A stretch of 64,000 nucleotides of DNA, from positions 1 to 64,000 of the forward strand of contig NZ_CALWUM010000010.1 in assembly GCF_944384765.1 (NCBI RefSeq). The letters are read 5' to 3'. Position numbers and translations under genes: made by a program. This DNA comes from an uncultured Agathobaculum sp. GTDB lineage: Bacteria > Bacillota > Clostridia > Oscillospirales > Butyricicoccaceae. The notes below the pieces were generated by a model, which saw only the letters and a list, made by a program, of their open reading frames with translations, was not told the DNA's origin and ran no database searches. Of this stretch, positions 15,270 through 24,904 are shown piece by piece (position 1 is the stretch's first letter; every line of letters starts with the position of its first letter).

Positions 15270-16307
15270 TTGCTGCAAATCATTCTGGCGATCTTTGCGT
15301 TTGGCGTGCTGGTCATCGTGCACGAGTTCGGACATTTTATCACAGCCAAGCGCGGCGGGGTACAGGTCAACGAATTCTGGATCGGTATGGGGCCCACGCT
15401 GCTCAAAAAACAGCATAACGGCACGCTTTATTGCCTGAAATTGCTGCCTTTTGGCGGCGCGTGCGTGATGGAGGGCGAGGACAGCGAGAGCGACAACGCC
15501 CATGCCTTCGGCAAGGCCAGCCTGCCGCGGCGCATGCTGATTGTGGCGGCGGGTGCGCTGATGAATTTTCTCATCGGTTTCCTGATCGTGCTTGCGGTCA
15601 CCCAGCCCAACGGGCCGAACGGCGGCTATATCATTTCGACGGTCGACAGTGTCGACCCGGCGAGCACGGCGGCCGCGCCGGGCGGCATCCAGGCCGGGGA
15701 CGAGATCCTCGAGGTGGACGGCTACAACATCCTGGTGCGCAGCGATTTTGAGACCGCGCTCGCCCGCGGGGCGGACACGACCTATGAGGTCGTTGTGCGC
15801 CGGGACGGGGAGAAGATCACCCTGCCCGCGGTCGTGCTGGAAGCCTCAATCGAGGGCGAGGACGGCCGTAAGCTGATCGGCCTGACCTTTGCCGAGCAGC
15901 CGGACAGCATCGGCATGCATCTCAACATGGCCGCGCGCACTTCGCTCAATTATGCGCGGCTCGTGTGGGTCAGCCTTGGCATGCTCGTGAGCGGCCAGGT
16001 CGGCGTGGATCAGCTTTCTGGCCCGGTCGGCGTGGCAAGCGTGATGGCGACCACGGCGAGTTATTCCATCCTCGCATTTTTGCAGCTGGTCGCGTTTATT
16101 TCGATCAACCTCGGCGTGATGAACCTGCTGCCGCTGCCCGCGCTGGACGGCGGACGGCTGGTGTTCCTCATTCTGGAGGGCATCCGCCGCAAGCCTGTGC
16201 CCGCAAAGTATGAGGGTTATATCCATGCCGCCGGGCTGATGCTGCTGCTCGCGCTGATGGTATATGTCACCGGGCAGGACATTGTGCGCATCATCGCAGG
16301 CGTGTAA
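15270..16307 (+). CDS. rseP: Site-2 intramembrane metalloprotease, RseP family
   Basis: 345-residue membrane zinc protease of regulated intramembrane proteolysis. The zinc motif HEFGH lies at residues 18-22 in the first membrane helix. A PDZ domain covers about residues 110-190 (GIQAGDEILEVDGYNI). The third zinc ligand is in NLLPLPALDGG near the C-terminus. Start TTG 15270 follows AAAGGAG; the hydrophobic helix begins right after it. In Bacillus the homologue (RasP/YluC) cuts anti-sigma factors and signal peptides. It lies between two MEP-pathway genes as usual in Clostridia. Confidence 0.94.
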   Translation: MLQIILAIFAFGVLVIVHEFGHFITAKRGGVQVNEFWIGMGPTLLKKQHNGTLYCLKLLPFGGACVMEGEDSESDNAHAFGKASLPRRMLIVAAGALMNFLIGFLIVLAVTQPNGPNGGYIISTVDSVDPASTAAAPGGIQAGDEILEVDGYNILVRSDFETALARGADTTYEVVVRRDGEKITLPAVVLEASIEGEDGRKLIGLTFAEQPDSIGMHLNMAARTSLNYARLVWVSLGMLVSGQVGVDQLSGPVGVASVMATTASYSILAFLQLVAFISINLGVMNLLPLPALDGGRLVFLILEGIRRKPVPAKYEGYIHAAGLMLLLALMVYVTGQDIVRIIAGV

Positions 16308-16343
16308 GCCGGGCAGCAGATGGACAAAGGAAGGGACAGGAAT

Positions 16344-17399
16344 ATGAAACAGACCAAACAGATCCTGGTGCGTGATGTGCCGGTCGGCGGCGGCGCGCCC
16401 ATTGCGATACAGTCCATGACCAACACGGATACGCGGGACGCGCAGGCGACGCTCGCGCAGATTCGCGCGCTGGCAGACGCGGGGTGTGATATTGTGCGCT
16501 GCGCCGTGCCGGATGCGCAGGCGGCTGAGGCGCTGCGCGAAATCTGCGCCGGATCGCCCATCCCGGTTGTGGCGGACATCCATTTTGACTACCGGCTCGC
16601 GCTTGCCTCCATCGAGGCGGGCGTGGACAAAATCCGCCTCAACCCGGGCAACATCGGCGGGGCGGATCGCGTGCAGGCGGTCGTGCAGGCGGCTAGCGCG
16701 CGGCACATTCCGATCCGCATCGGCGTCAACTCGGGATCGGTGGAAAAACACATTCTGGAGAAATTCGGCGGTCCGACGCCCGAAGCAATGGTGGAATCCG
16801 CGCTCTATCACGTCGGCCTGCTGAATGACTGCGGGTTTGATGACATCTGCATCTCGATCAAGTCCTCCTCCGTGCCGGACACCATGCGGGCTTACCTGCT
16901 GGCGAGCGAAAAGACCGACTATCCGCTCCATCTCGGCGTGACCGAGGCGGGCACCGAATATATGGGCACGATCAAATCCGCTGCCGGCATCGGCGGCCTG
17001 CTCGCACTCGGCGTGGGCGATACCATCCGCGTTTCGCTGACCGACGACCCGGTCAAAGAGGTTTACGCCGCCAAGGCGATCCTTAAGGCGGTCGGCCGCG
17101 CGGAGGACGGCATCAACGTCGTCTCCTGCCCGACCTGCGGGCGCACACGCATCGACCTGATCGGCATTGCCAAAGAGGTCGAGCAGCGCTGCATGGCCAT
17201 CCGCGGCAAAAAACTCAAGGTAGCGGTCATGGGCTGTGCGGTAAACGGGCCGGGCGAGGCGCGTGAGGCCGACCTCGGCATCGCGGGCGGCGACGGCGTC
17301 GGCCTGATCTTCCGCAAGGGGGAGATCATCAGGAAGGTGCCGCAGGAGCAGCTGGTGGACGCGCTGATGGATGAAATCGAGCATTTTGAAGGAGAGTAA
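16344..17399 (+). CDS. ispG: 4-hydroxy-3-methylbut-2-enyl-diphosphate synthase (flavodoxin/ferredoxin)
   Basis: 351-residue 4Fe-4S enzyme of the MEP isoprenoid pathway, turning MEcPP into HMBPP. The TIM-barrel part starts IAIQSMTNTDTRDA and includes DIVRCAVPD, DIHFDYRLAL and RLNPGNIG. The cluster-binding part has SCPTCGRTRIDL and MGCAVNGPGEA: three Cys plus the Glu that complete the cluster site. ATG 16344 has AAGGAAGGG at 8 bp spacing; the upstream ATG at 16320 lacks a site. polC starts 2 bp after its stop. Confidence 0.96.
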   Translation: MKQTKQILVRDVPVGGGAPIAIQSMTNTDTRDAQATLAQIRALADAGCDIVRCAVPDAQAAEALREICAGSPIPVVADIHFDYRLALASIEAGVDKIRLNPGNIGGADRVQAVVQAASARHIPIRIGVNSGSVEKHILEKFGGPTPEAMVESALYHVGLLNDCGFDDICISIKSSSVPDTMRAYLLASEKTDYPLHLGVTEAGTEYMGTIKSAAGIGGLLALGVGDTIRVSLTDDPVKEVYAAKAILKAVGRAEDGINVVSCPTCGRTRIDLIGIAKEVEQRCMAIRGKKLKVAVMGCAVNGPGEAREADLGIAGGDGVGLIFRKGEIIRKVPQEQLVDALMDEIEHFEGE

Positions 17400-17401
17400 C
17401 A

Positions 17402-20400
17402 ATGGCTGGCAAGCTCATTGATATTTTCGGAAACTGTAAATATGTTGCGGAGGAACCGCACCTCGCCGGGGGCGAGGTGCGTTCTCTCGCTTTTGGGGAT
17501 AACAATACCGTGATGGTGATTGAACTGGGGCTGCATCAAGTGGTGCGCCGCAAAGTGATCGCTAAGGCGGAAAAGCAGATCGCAAAGCAGTACGGCCTGG
17601 ACCGTGTGTGCATCGAGCCGCGCTATGATATGCCGGACGGCCTGCCGGAGGCGTACATCCGCTCGCTGTATGATGACATGGCCTACCGCATGCCGTCCGC
17701 CCGTGGCCTGCTCGACTGTGCCAAATGGTGGTATGAGGCGGGTGCGCTGTACATCCCGATGGACGAGGTGAGCGAAAAGCATTTCGCCCACGCGCTGCGC
17801 CATCTGGAAGCGCGTATCCTGCGCGAGACCGGGCGTCCCTGCCCGGTGCACGCGGTGCGCGCGGCGGTGGACGACTATGCGCCGCCCGCTGACCTGCCCG
17901 GCCGAGAGGAGATTTTGCAGCAGGCGGTCGCGGAGGCTGCGGCCGCCGCGCCGGCAGAGCCCAAGCCAAAAAAGCCGCGTCCCGCGCCCAAGCCCGAGCA
18001 CAGCGGCTATCAGCGCCCGCGCGCGGAAAAGGTGCGCGAGGACGACCTGATTTTCGGCAAGCTGATGCAGGATCCGATCATATCGGTCAACGAGGCGATC
18101 GCGGCCTATGATATGATTACCATTCAGGGCGAGGTGTTTTTCACCGACAACAAGGAGATACACAGCAAAAAGACCGGCAAGGACTATGTCAAAATTGCGT
18201 TCGATATGACCGACCGCACGAATTCCGTGCGTGTATCCAAGTTCCTCGCTGCGGACAAGGCGGGCGACACGGCTTCCAAGATCAAAAACGGCCTGTACTG
18301 CACGGTGCAGGGCAAGATGGTGTATGATTCCTACGCCAAGGAGATGGTTCTGGAGCCGACCGGCATTGTCAAGGCGAAAAAGCCCGTGCGGCAGGACAAG
18401 GCCGAGGGAATGAAGCGTGTCGAGCTGCACCTGCACACCAATATGAGCGCGATGGACGGTATGTCCTCGACCGCATCACTGCTGTGCCGCGCGGCTCAGT
18501 GGGGCCACCGCGCCATGGCGATCACCGACCACGGCGTCGCGCAGGCCTTCCCCGAGGCGCTGCACGCGCAGGAGGGCAAGCAAAAGGATATCATCGGGGA
18601 TATGAAGATCATTTACGGCATCGAAGCGTATTACGTCAACGATGCGGACAGCCTGTCGGTCGTGCGCGGCAAGTCCGCCGAGCCGCTCGATGGCACGTTC
18701 ATCGTGTTCGACCTGGAGACCACCGGCCTCAACCCCGCGAGCGAGGAGATCACCGAGATCGCGGCCTGCCGCGTGGTGGACGGCGCGATTCAGGACAGCT
18801 TCCAGACCTATGTCAACCCGCACAAGCCCATCCCGGAGGAGATCACCAAGCTGACCGGCATCTCGAACGAAACAGTTGCGGACGCGCCCGATCTCGACGA
18901 GGCGGTGCCCAAATTCCTCGCGTGGGCGGGGGAGGGTCAGTATCCGCTCGTTGCGCACAATGCGGGCTTTGATATGGGCTTTTTGCGCACGGCGTGCAAA
19001 CGCCTTGCCATCGAGCGGGAATTTACCGCGATTGACACGCTGGAAATGTCCCGCCTGATGCTGCCGCACCTGCACAAGTTCAAGCTGAACATCTTGGCCA
19101 AGGAGCTCGCGGTCGGCCCGTTTGAGCATCACCGCGCCAGCGAGGATGCAGCCGTGCTCGCGCGCATTTTTGTAAAGCTGCTTGCGCGGCTCAAAGACGA
19201 GATGCACGCGGTCACCACGGCGGACATCAATCCCGTGCTCGCCGCGACCACCGACCGCAAGAATAAGCTGAAAAACCTGCCGCGCTACCACTTCATCATT
19301 CTGGTGAAAAATCAGGCGGGGCTGCGCAACCTGTATCAGCTGATCTCCAAGAGCTTTCTGGAATACTACAACAAGCGGCCGATCATGCCACGCAGCGAAC
19401 TGATCCGCCACCGCGAAGGGCTGATTTTCGGCTCAGCCTGCGAGGCGGGCGAGGTGTTCCGCGCGCTGACCAGCGGCGCGGAGTGGGACGAGCTCAAGCG
19501 GCTGGCTTCGTTCTATGACTATCTGGAGATCCAGCCCATCGGCAACAACCGGTTCATGATTGACAAGGGGATGGCAAAGGATGAAGAACAGCTGCGCGAC
19601 TGGAACCGTGATATCCTGCGCCTGGCGGATGAACTCGGCAAGCCCTGCTGTGCGACCGGCGACGTGCACTTCCTCGAGCCCGAGGACGAGGCGTTCCGCC
19701 GCATTCTGATGGCGGGCCAGGGCTTTGGCGACGCGGATAACCAGGCGCCGCTGTACTTCAAGTCCACGGACGAGATGCTCCGCGAATTTTCTTACCTCGG
19801 CGAGGACCGCGCATATGAGGTGGTTGTCAAGAATACCAACATGATCGCGGATCTGTGCGATGTGATCCGCCCGGTGCCGCGTGAAAACTATCCGCCGCAT
19901 ATCGACGGCTGCGAGGACGACCTGCGCAATATGTGTTATGAAAAGGCGAAGCGCATCTACGGCGATCCGCTGCCCGAGATCGTGCAGGCACGGCTCGAGC
20001 GCGAGCTGAATTCGATCATCGGCAACGGCTATGCGGTTATGTACATCATCGCGCAGAAGCTCGTGACCAAGAGCCTGCAGGACGGATATCTGGTCGGCTC
20101 GCGTGGGTCGGTAGGCTCGTCGCTCGCGGCATTTATGTCGGATATCACCGAGGTAAATTCGCTCGCGCCGCACTATCTGTGCCCGGATGACAAATACATC
20201 GAGTGGCACGAGGAATACTCCTGCGGCGTCGACCTGCCGGACAAGATCTGTCCCCGGTGCGGCAAACCGCTGACCAAGCAGGGCTTCAACATCCCGTTCG
20301 AGACCTTCCTCGGTTTTGAGGGCGACAAGGTGCCGGATATCGACCTGAACTTTGCGGGCGAATATCAGTCGCGCATCCACTGGTATACGGGCGAGATCTT

Positions 20401-21778
20401 CGGCCACGACCATGTGTTCCGCGCGGGCACGATCGGCACGGTGGCGGAAAAGACCGCCTACGGCTATGTGAAAAAATACATGGATGAGCGCGGCATCGAG
20501 TGCTCGCGCGCGGAGGAAAACCGCCTCGCCGCGGGCTGCACGGGCGTGCGCCGCACGTCCGGCCAGCACCCGGGCGGCGTGGTCGTCGTGCCAAAAGAAA
20601 TCGAGATTTACGACGTCTGCCCGGTGCAGCACCCGGCGGATGACCCGGATTCGGACATCATCACCACCCATTTTGAGTATCACTCGATCGACGCGAACCT
20701 GTTAAAGCTCGACGAGCTCGGACACGATGACCCGACCATGATCAAGCACCTGGAAAACCTGACCGGCGTCAACGCGCAGGAGATCCCGCTCGACGATCCG
20801 GACACCATGAGCCTGTTTCACTCGTGCAAGGCGCTGCACTACACGGGCGAAAACCCGGATACCGACCCCATTCTGGGCGACCTCGGCTGCCTTGCGGTGC
20901 CCGAGTTCGGCACCAAGTTTGTGCGCGGCATGGTCAAGGAGACCAAGCCCTCGACCTTTGCCGAGCTGGTTTCGATTTCCGGCCTGTCGCACGGCACGGA
21001 CGTGTGGCTGGGCAACGCGCAGGAGCTGGTGCGAAAAGGCATCCCGCTGTCCGGCTGCATCTGCTGCCGCGATGATATCATGAACTATCTGATTTTGCAG
21101 GGCGTGCAGCCCAAACTGTCGTTCAAGACCATGGAGAGCGTGCGTAAGGGCAAGGGCCTGACCGAGGAGATGGAGGCGGCGATGCGCGAGCAGAACGTGC
21201 CGGATTGGTACATCGACTCGTGCAAAAAGATCAAATATATGTTCCCCAAGGCGCACGCGGTGGCCTACGTCATGATGGCGTTCCGCATTGCGTGGTTTAA
21301 GGTACACCGGCCGCTCGCATTCTACTCTGCCTACTTCTCGGTGCGCGCCAAGGGCTTTGACGCATCCTGCATGATCAAAGGCGACAAGGTCTGCATTGAC
21401 AAGATCAAAGAGCTCCAGATGAAAGACCGCGAAAAGACCATCACCGCGGCGGAAAAGGAAATGATGACCACGCTCGAGGTGTGCCACGAGTTTTACCGCC
21501 GCGGCTTCACCTTCGAGCCGATGGATATTTACACCTCGGATGCGGTCAATTTCATCGTGACCGAGAACGGGCTGATCCCGCCGTTCACCTCGATGCCCGG
21601 CATCGGCGAGCAGGCGGCGCAGAACATCGTCGAGGAGCGCAAAAACGGCAAGTTCCTCTCAGCGGAGGAGCTGGCGGTGCGCTGCCCCAAGGCGTCCAAG
21701 GCGGTCGTCGAGCTGCTCGACCAGATCGGCGCGCTCGGCTCGATGCCCAAAACCACACAGATCAGCCTGTTTGCGTAA
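17402..21778 (+). CDS. polC: DNA polymerase III alpha subunit, PolC type
   Basis: 1458-residue replicative polymerase of low-GC Gram-positive type. Order of parts: N-terminal domains (1-205), OB fold (about 225-330), PHP domain (VELHLHTNMSAMDG, ITDHGVAQ) split by a proofreading exonuclease (FIVFDLETTGLNP, LVAHNAGFDMGFL, HRASEDAAVLARIF), then the polymerase with GSRGSVGSSLAAFMSDITEV and the catalytic PDIDLNFAGEYQSRIH region (split here: PDIDLNF). A zinc-like cluster CGVDLPDKICPRCGKP lies between these. The C-terminal DNA-binding helices end with ISLFA. The length matches the family. It ends the pyrH-polC cluster. Confidence 0.97.
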   Translation: MAGKLIDIFGNCKYVAEEPHLAGGEVRSLAFGDNNTVMVIELGLHQVVRRKVIAKAEKQIAKQYGLDRVCIEPRYDMPDGLPEAYIRSLYDDMAYRMPSARGLLDCAKWWYEAGALYIPMDEVSEKHFAHALRHLEARILRETGRPCPVHAVRAAVDDYAPPADLPGREEILQQAVAEAAAAAPAEPKPKKPRPAPKPEHSGYQRPRAEKVREDDLIFGKLMQDPIISVNEAIAAYDMITIQGEVFFTDNKEIHSKKTGKDYVKIAFDMTDRTNSVRVSKFLAADKAGDTASKIKNGLYCTVQGKMVYDSYAKEMVLEPTGIVKAKKPVRQDKAEGMKRVELHLHTNMSAMDGMSSTASLLCRAAQWGHRAMAITDHGVAQAFPEALHAQEGKQKDIIGDMKIIYGIEAYYVNDADSLSVVRGKSAEPLDGTFIVFDLETTGLNPASEEITEIAACRVVDGAIQDSFQTYVNPHKPIPEEITKLTGISNETVADAPDLDEAVPKFLAWAGEGQYPLVAHNAGFDMGFLRTACKRLAIEREFTAIDTLEMSRLMLPHLHKFKLNILAKELAVGPFEHHRASEDAAVLARIFVKLLARLKDEMHAVTTADINPVLAATTDRKNKLKNLPRYHFIILVKNQAGLRNLYQLISKSFLEYYNKRPIMPRSELIRHREGLIFGSACEAGEVFRALTSGAEWDELKRLASFYDYLEIQPIGNNRFMIDKGMAKDEEQLRDWNRDILRLADELGKPCCATGDVHFLEPEDEAFRRILMAGQGFGDADNQAPLYFKSTDEMLREFSYLGEDRAYEVVVKNTNMIADLCDVIRPVPRENYPPHIDGCEDDLRNMCYEKAKRIYGDPLPEIVQARLERELNSIIGNGYAVMYIIAQKLVTKSLQDGYLVGSRGSVGSSLAAFMSDITEVNSLAPHYLCPDDKYIEWHEEYSCGVDLPDKICPRCGKPLTKQGFNIPFETFLGFEGDKVPDIDLNFAGEYQSRIHWYTGEIFGHDHVFRAGTIGTVAEKTAYGYVKKYMDERGIECSRAEENRLAAGCTGVRRTSGQHPGGVVVVPKEIEIYDVCPVQHPADDPDSDIITTHFEYHSIDANLLKLDELGHDDPTMIKHLENLTGVNAQEIPLDDPDTMSLFHSCKALHYTGENPDTDPILGDLGCLAVPEFGTKFVRGMVKETKPSTFAELVSISGLSHGTDVWLGNAQELVRKGIPLSGCICCRDDIMNYLILQGVQPKLSFKTMESVRKGKGLTEEMEAAMREQNVPDWYIDSCKKIKYMFPKAHAVAYVMMAFRIAWFKVHRPLAFYSAYFSVRAKGFDASCMIKGDKVCIDKIKELQMKDREKTITAAEKEMMTTLEVCHEFYRRGFTFEPMDIYTSDAVNFIVTENGLIPPFTSMPGIGEQAAQNIVEERKNGKFLSAEELAVRCPKASKAVVELLDQIGALGSMPKTTQISLFA

Positions 21779-21805
21779 CCGGCTGGTGGAAAGGACAGGA
21801 TAGAC

Positions 21806-22147
21806 ATGGCAAAATACGAAAAGCGTCTGAGAGGGGATTTTCAGGCGTTCCTCGATTACCTGGTTGACGGTGTGCTGAACGGCAGCGCGTCCGCGAGCTT
21901 CGAGGATGGCAGCGACTGGGAGGCGAGTGGTGTGCGCTGCGCGGTGCGCGTGTTCGAGCGGTACAGCTGGACGGGCGGCAACCGCGTGAGCATGAACCTG
22001 ACGCTGGTCGGCAGCGGGGACGAGCTGTTTTTGTCCGCCATTACATCGGGCGGCAGCCAGGCGATGTTCTGGAAGATGAACACAATCGGGGAGGAGAGCT
22101 TTCTCGACTGCGTGGCCGAGCTGGCGGAGCATTACGCGGGGAGGTAG
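21806..22147 (+). CDS. Conserved hypothetical protein (DUF6054-like)
   Basis: 113-residue soluble protein of unknown function. Notable stretches are GVLNGSASASFEDGSDWE, CAVRVFERYSWTGGNRVSMN, LTLVGSGDELFLSAITSGGS and QAMFWKMNTIGEESFL. I recall this pattern from clostridial proteins grouped as DUF6054, but this needs a profile search. It lies 28 bp after polC and 5 bp before the DUF1835-like gene, so it is probably in one unit with them. Confidence 0.8.
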   Translation: MAKYEKRLRGDFQAFLDYLVDGVLNGSASASFEDGSDWEASGVRCAVRVFERYSWTGGNRVSMNLTLVGSGDELFLSAITSGGSQAMFWKMNTIGEESFLDCVAELAEHYAGR

Positions 22148-22151
22148 CGCT

Positions 22152-23117
22152 ATGTACTGGATCTGCTTTGGCGACAGCGCAAAGGGGACGCTCCGACAGG
22201 CGCGGCATGATTTCGCGCCCGAGGTGGCGTATGACCATATCCTTGCGCTGCTGGACAATTATTCTGAGGGCGATATCCGCGACGTGACCGATCGCGTCGC
22301 GCGCGCGGATATCTTGATGCCGTGGCGCGGTGATCCCGAACTGGATGGCGCGTGGCAGGCGGAATACCAGGCGCAGCACTGGCGCACGCTTGACCGGCTG
22401 GACGAGATCGACGAGGCGCTCATCTGGTATGCGGGCGGCAATGCCTTGGAGCAGTGCGGCCTGCGGTATGTGGTCAGCTGCCTGCAGCAGCGGCATATTC
22501 CAGTGTGGGTCTGCGAAATCAGCTGGATTCCTGTGTCGGAGATCGTACAGGCAAACGATCAGGTGCGCGGCGCATGTGCGGTCGGCGTCATTACGGGCAG
22601 CCGTGTGATGAATACCTTACTGCGTCTTATGCCACAGTTTGCGCTACGCCGCTATGCGGCGCGAATCGAGCGGCGCAGCCTGCAAAGCCGGGTCGAACAG
22701 TCGCCGCGCACGGGCATGGCGTATTTCTCGACGGTGGGCGAAGCGGCGCCCAATCTCATGCCGTATTTTTATCAGCACCGCCGCCAGCTGACCGAAACCG
22801 AGCAGGCGCAGCTGCTGTCCGACTGGAGGCGCCTGCAGGAGGAGAACACCCCGCTGCGGGCGATGGTGGACGGCAAGCTGCAGTCGGTTCCGGCGGATTT
22901 TTATGATGCAGCCATCCTGTCCTGTGTGCCTGCGGAGGAGAGCAGTGCCGCTTTGACAGTAGGTCGTGCGATTGCCAAACTGGACGAGACAGGCAACCGC
23001 GTGGGCGATATGCTGATTTTCTCCCGCATCCGCGCGCTGGCACAGGCGGGCCAAATCGTGATTGTGCACGATGCGACGAACTACCGCGACCTGACAATTT
23101 ACAAATGCAGTACTTGA
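22152..23117 (+). CDS. DUF1835/DUF3658-like protein
   Basis: 321-residue protein. Residues 1-125 fit the DUF1835 pattern: YWICFGDSAKGTLRQA, later ADILMPWRGDPELDGAW and ALIWYAGGNALEQ. The C-terminus (about 260-320: TVGRAIAKLDETGNRVGDML, FSRIRALAQAGQIVIV) fits DUF3658. The middle contains RMPQF-like basic sequence with no known domain. Members of this pair of domains are common in Firmicutes and uncharacterised. Its stop is followed directly by the his operon promoter. Confidence 0.8.
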   Translation: MYWICFGDSAKGTLRQARHDFAPEVAYDHILALLDNYSEGDIRDVTDRVARADILMPWRGDPELDGAWQAEYQAQHWRTLDRLDEIDEALIWYAGGNALEQCGLRYVVSCLQQRHIPVWVCEISWIPVSEIVQANDQVRGACAVGVITGSRVMNTLLRLMPQFALRRYAARIERRSLQSRVEQSPRTGMAYFSTVGEAAPNLMPYFYQHRRQLTETEQAQLLSDWRRLQEENTPLRAMVDGKLQSVPADFYDAAILSCVPAEESSAALTVGRAIAKLDETGNRVGDMLIFSRIRALAQAGQIVIVHDATNYRDLTIYKCST

Positions 23118-23143
23118 CAGCAGCAGCGGGGCTATGGTATTAT
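23114..23143 (+). promoter_or_regulatory. Promoter of the histidine operon
   Basis: -35 TTGACA (23114-23119), 18 bp spacer, -10 TATTAT (23138-23143). The -35 overlaps the stop codon of the upstream gene. The leader to the start codon is about 30 nt, so there is no room for a his T-box or attenuator. Confidence 0.8.
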
Positions 23144-23179
23144 TTTAACGCGATAAAGTAATAAAGGAGCATACCGGCC

Positions 23180-24814
23180 ATGAACCGTTTTCGTATTTCC
23201 ACCCCCGAGGGCACGCGCGATCTGCTGTTCGCCTCCTGCCGCGCCCTGCGGCAGACCGAACGCGCGGTGCGCGGCGCACTCGAAGACTGCGGATACAGCG
23301 AGGTTATCACGCCCGCGGTCGAATATTATGATGTATTCGCGCAGGCCAACCCCGAGCTTGACCAGCAGAATATGCTCAAGATCATCGACCGGTCGGGCCG
23401 CATCTGCGTTGCCCGTCCGGATAATACCACCCCGATCGCGCGCATCGCGGCGACCCGGCTGGACGATGCGGCGCTGCCCGTGCGGCTGTATTACAGCCAG
23501 AAGGTGTTCCGCTCGGTCGCGGGCGGCCACGGGCACAAGGGCGAGTTTTTGCAGGTCGGCGCGGAGCTGATCGGCGCAGACGGGCTGGAAGCGGATAAGG
23601 ACATCCTGTCCGCAGCGTTCGGCGCGCTCAGCGCGACCGGCGCGGACAATTTCCGCATTGAGCTGGGCCACGCGGAGATTTACAAGGCGCTTATGGAGGA
23701 ACTGGGCGCGGACGAGGCCGCGGCCGAGGGCATCCGCCGTCTGATCGAAAACAAGTCGTTTGCTGCGCTGGGCGATGCGCTTGCACCTTACGGCGTGCGG
23801 CCGGCAGCCAAGGCGCTCGGCGCCATGCCGCAGCTGTTCGGCGGCGTCGAAGTGCTCGACCAGGTCGAGGCGCTGACCGGCAACGTGCGCGTGCTCGGCG
23901 CGGTGGCCTATCTACGCCGGCTGTATCAGGCGCTGGACAGCGCGGGGTATGGCAGCCGCATCATGATCGACCTCGGTCTGGTGCACGAGATGGACTATTA
24001 CACAGGCGTTATGTTCCGCGGCTATATCGGCGGCGCGGGCGCGGCGATTTTGTCCGGCGGGCGGTATAATTCGCTGTGCGCCAAGTTTGGCCGCGACCTG
24101 CCCGCAGGCGGTTTCGGCATTGATGTGGAGAGCATTGCGGACAGCCTGCAGGGCGCGGGACGGCCGGAGGCCGCCACCCGCCGCGATACCGTGCGCATTG
24201 CGCTGACCAAGGGCCGCCTGGAAAAGAAAACGCTCGCGCTGCTCAAAACAGCGGGATACGATATTTCCGAGCTGGAAGCCGGCTCGCGCAAGCTGATTTT
24301 CTCGCTGCCGGACTCCGGCGTCGAGATCGTGCTCGCCAAGGCGGCGGACGTGATCACCTATGTCGAGCATGGCGTGTGCGACATGGGCGTGGTCGGCAAG
24401 GATACGATCATGGAAAAGGGCGGCAGCTTTTATGAGATGGTCGACCTGGGCTTTGGCAAGTGCCGCTTTGCGCTGGCGACCAAAAAGGGCAAGGATTTTT
24501 ACGGCGGCTACAAGACGCCGGTCATTGCAACCAAGTACCCAGCGGTCACCAAGGCATTTTTCAACCGCAAGAATATGGATGTCGAGACCATCAAGATCGA
24601 AGGCTCGGTCGAGCTCGCGCCGCTGCTCGAGCTGGCGGACGCGATTGTCGATATCGTCGAGACCGGCACGACGCTCAAGGAGAACGGCCTCGAGGTGATC
24701 GAGGACGTCGCGCCGATCTCCGCGCGCGTGATCGTCAACCTCGCGAGCGCCAAGCTCAAAAAAGCTGCGATTCAGCAGGTAATTGCCGAGCTGGAAAGCG
24801 GACTCAAAGCATGA
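23180..24814 (+). CDS. hisZG: HisZ-HisG fusion: ATP phosphoribosyltransferase, regulatory plus catalytic domains
   Basis: 544-residue protein joining two enzyme parts usually made separately. Residues 1-330 are HisZ, a histidyl-tRNA-synthetase-like regulatory subunit (STPEGTRDLLFASC, QQNMLKIIDRSGRI, DNTTPIARIAATRL, YYTGVMFRGYIGG, LSGGRYNSLCAKFGRDLPAG). Residues 336-544 are a short-form HisG (RIALTKGRLEKKTL, ELEAGSRKLIFSL, VCDMGVVGKDTIMEKG, ADAIVDIVETGTTLKENGL). HisG catalyses the first step of histidine synthesis and is feedback-inhibited through HisZ. There is no stop or frameshift between the parts. It leads the operon, with hisD 90 bp downstream. Confidence 0.94.
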   Translation: MNRFRISTPEGTRDLLFASCRALRQTERAVRGALEDCGYSEVITPAVEYYDVFAQANPELDQQNMLKIIDRSGRICVARPDNTTPIARIAATRLDDAALPVRLYYSQKVFRSVAGGHGHKGEFLQVGAELIGADGLEADKDILSAAFGALSATGADNFRIELGHAEIYKALMEELGADEAAAEGIRRLIENKSFAALGDALAPYGVRPAAKALGAMPQLFGGVEVLDQVEALTGNVRVLGAVAYLRRLYQALDSAGYGSRIMIDLGLVHEMDYYTGVMFRGYIGGAGAAILSGGRYNSLCAKFGRDLPAGGFGIDVESIADSLQGAGRPEAATRRDTVRIALTKGRLEKKTLALLKTAGYDISELEAGSRKLIFSLPDSGVEIVLAKAADVITYVEHGVCDMGVVGKDTIMEKGGSFYEMVDLGFGKCRFALATKKGKDFYGGYKTPVIATKYPAVTKAFFNRKNMDVETIKIEGSVELAPLLELADAIVDIVETGTTLKENGLEVIEDVAPISARVIVNLASAKLKKAAIQQVIAELESGLKA

Positions 24815-24904
24815 TATAATAGATTCTGGACCATGGGGAAGGGCAACCGGCACTGTGCGGCTGCCCGTTCCTGATTCTCCAAGAAATAAGTGAGGAGTTA
24901 AGCC
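24815..24904 (+). promoter_or_regulatory. hisZG-hisD gap with extended -10 and hairpin
   Basis: An extended -10 (TGATATAAT, TATAAT at 24815-24820) overlaps the hisZG stop. A hairpin GGAAGGGCA...TGCCCGTTCC (24837-24871) follows. An internal promoter for hisD onward is possible; the hairpin lacks a T tract. Confidence 0.4.

Noticed and set aside
23144-23179. A T-box or attenuator for the histidine operon
   Set aside because: The leader is only about 30 nt, too short for either.
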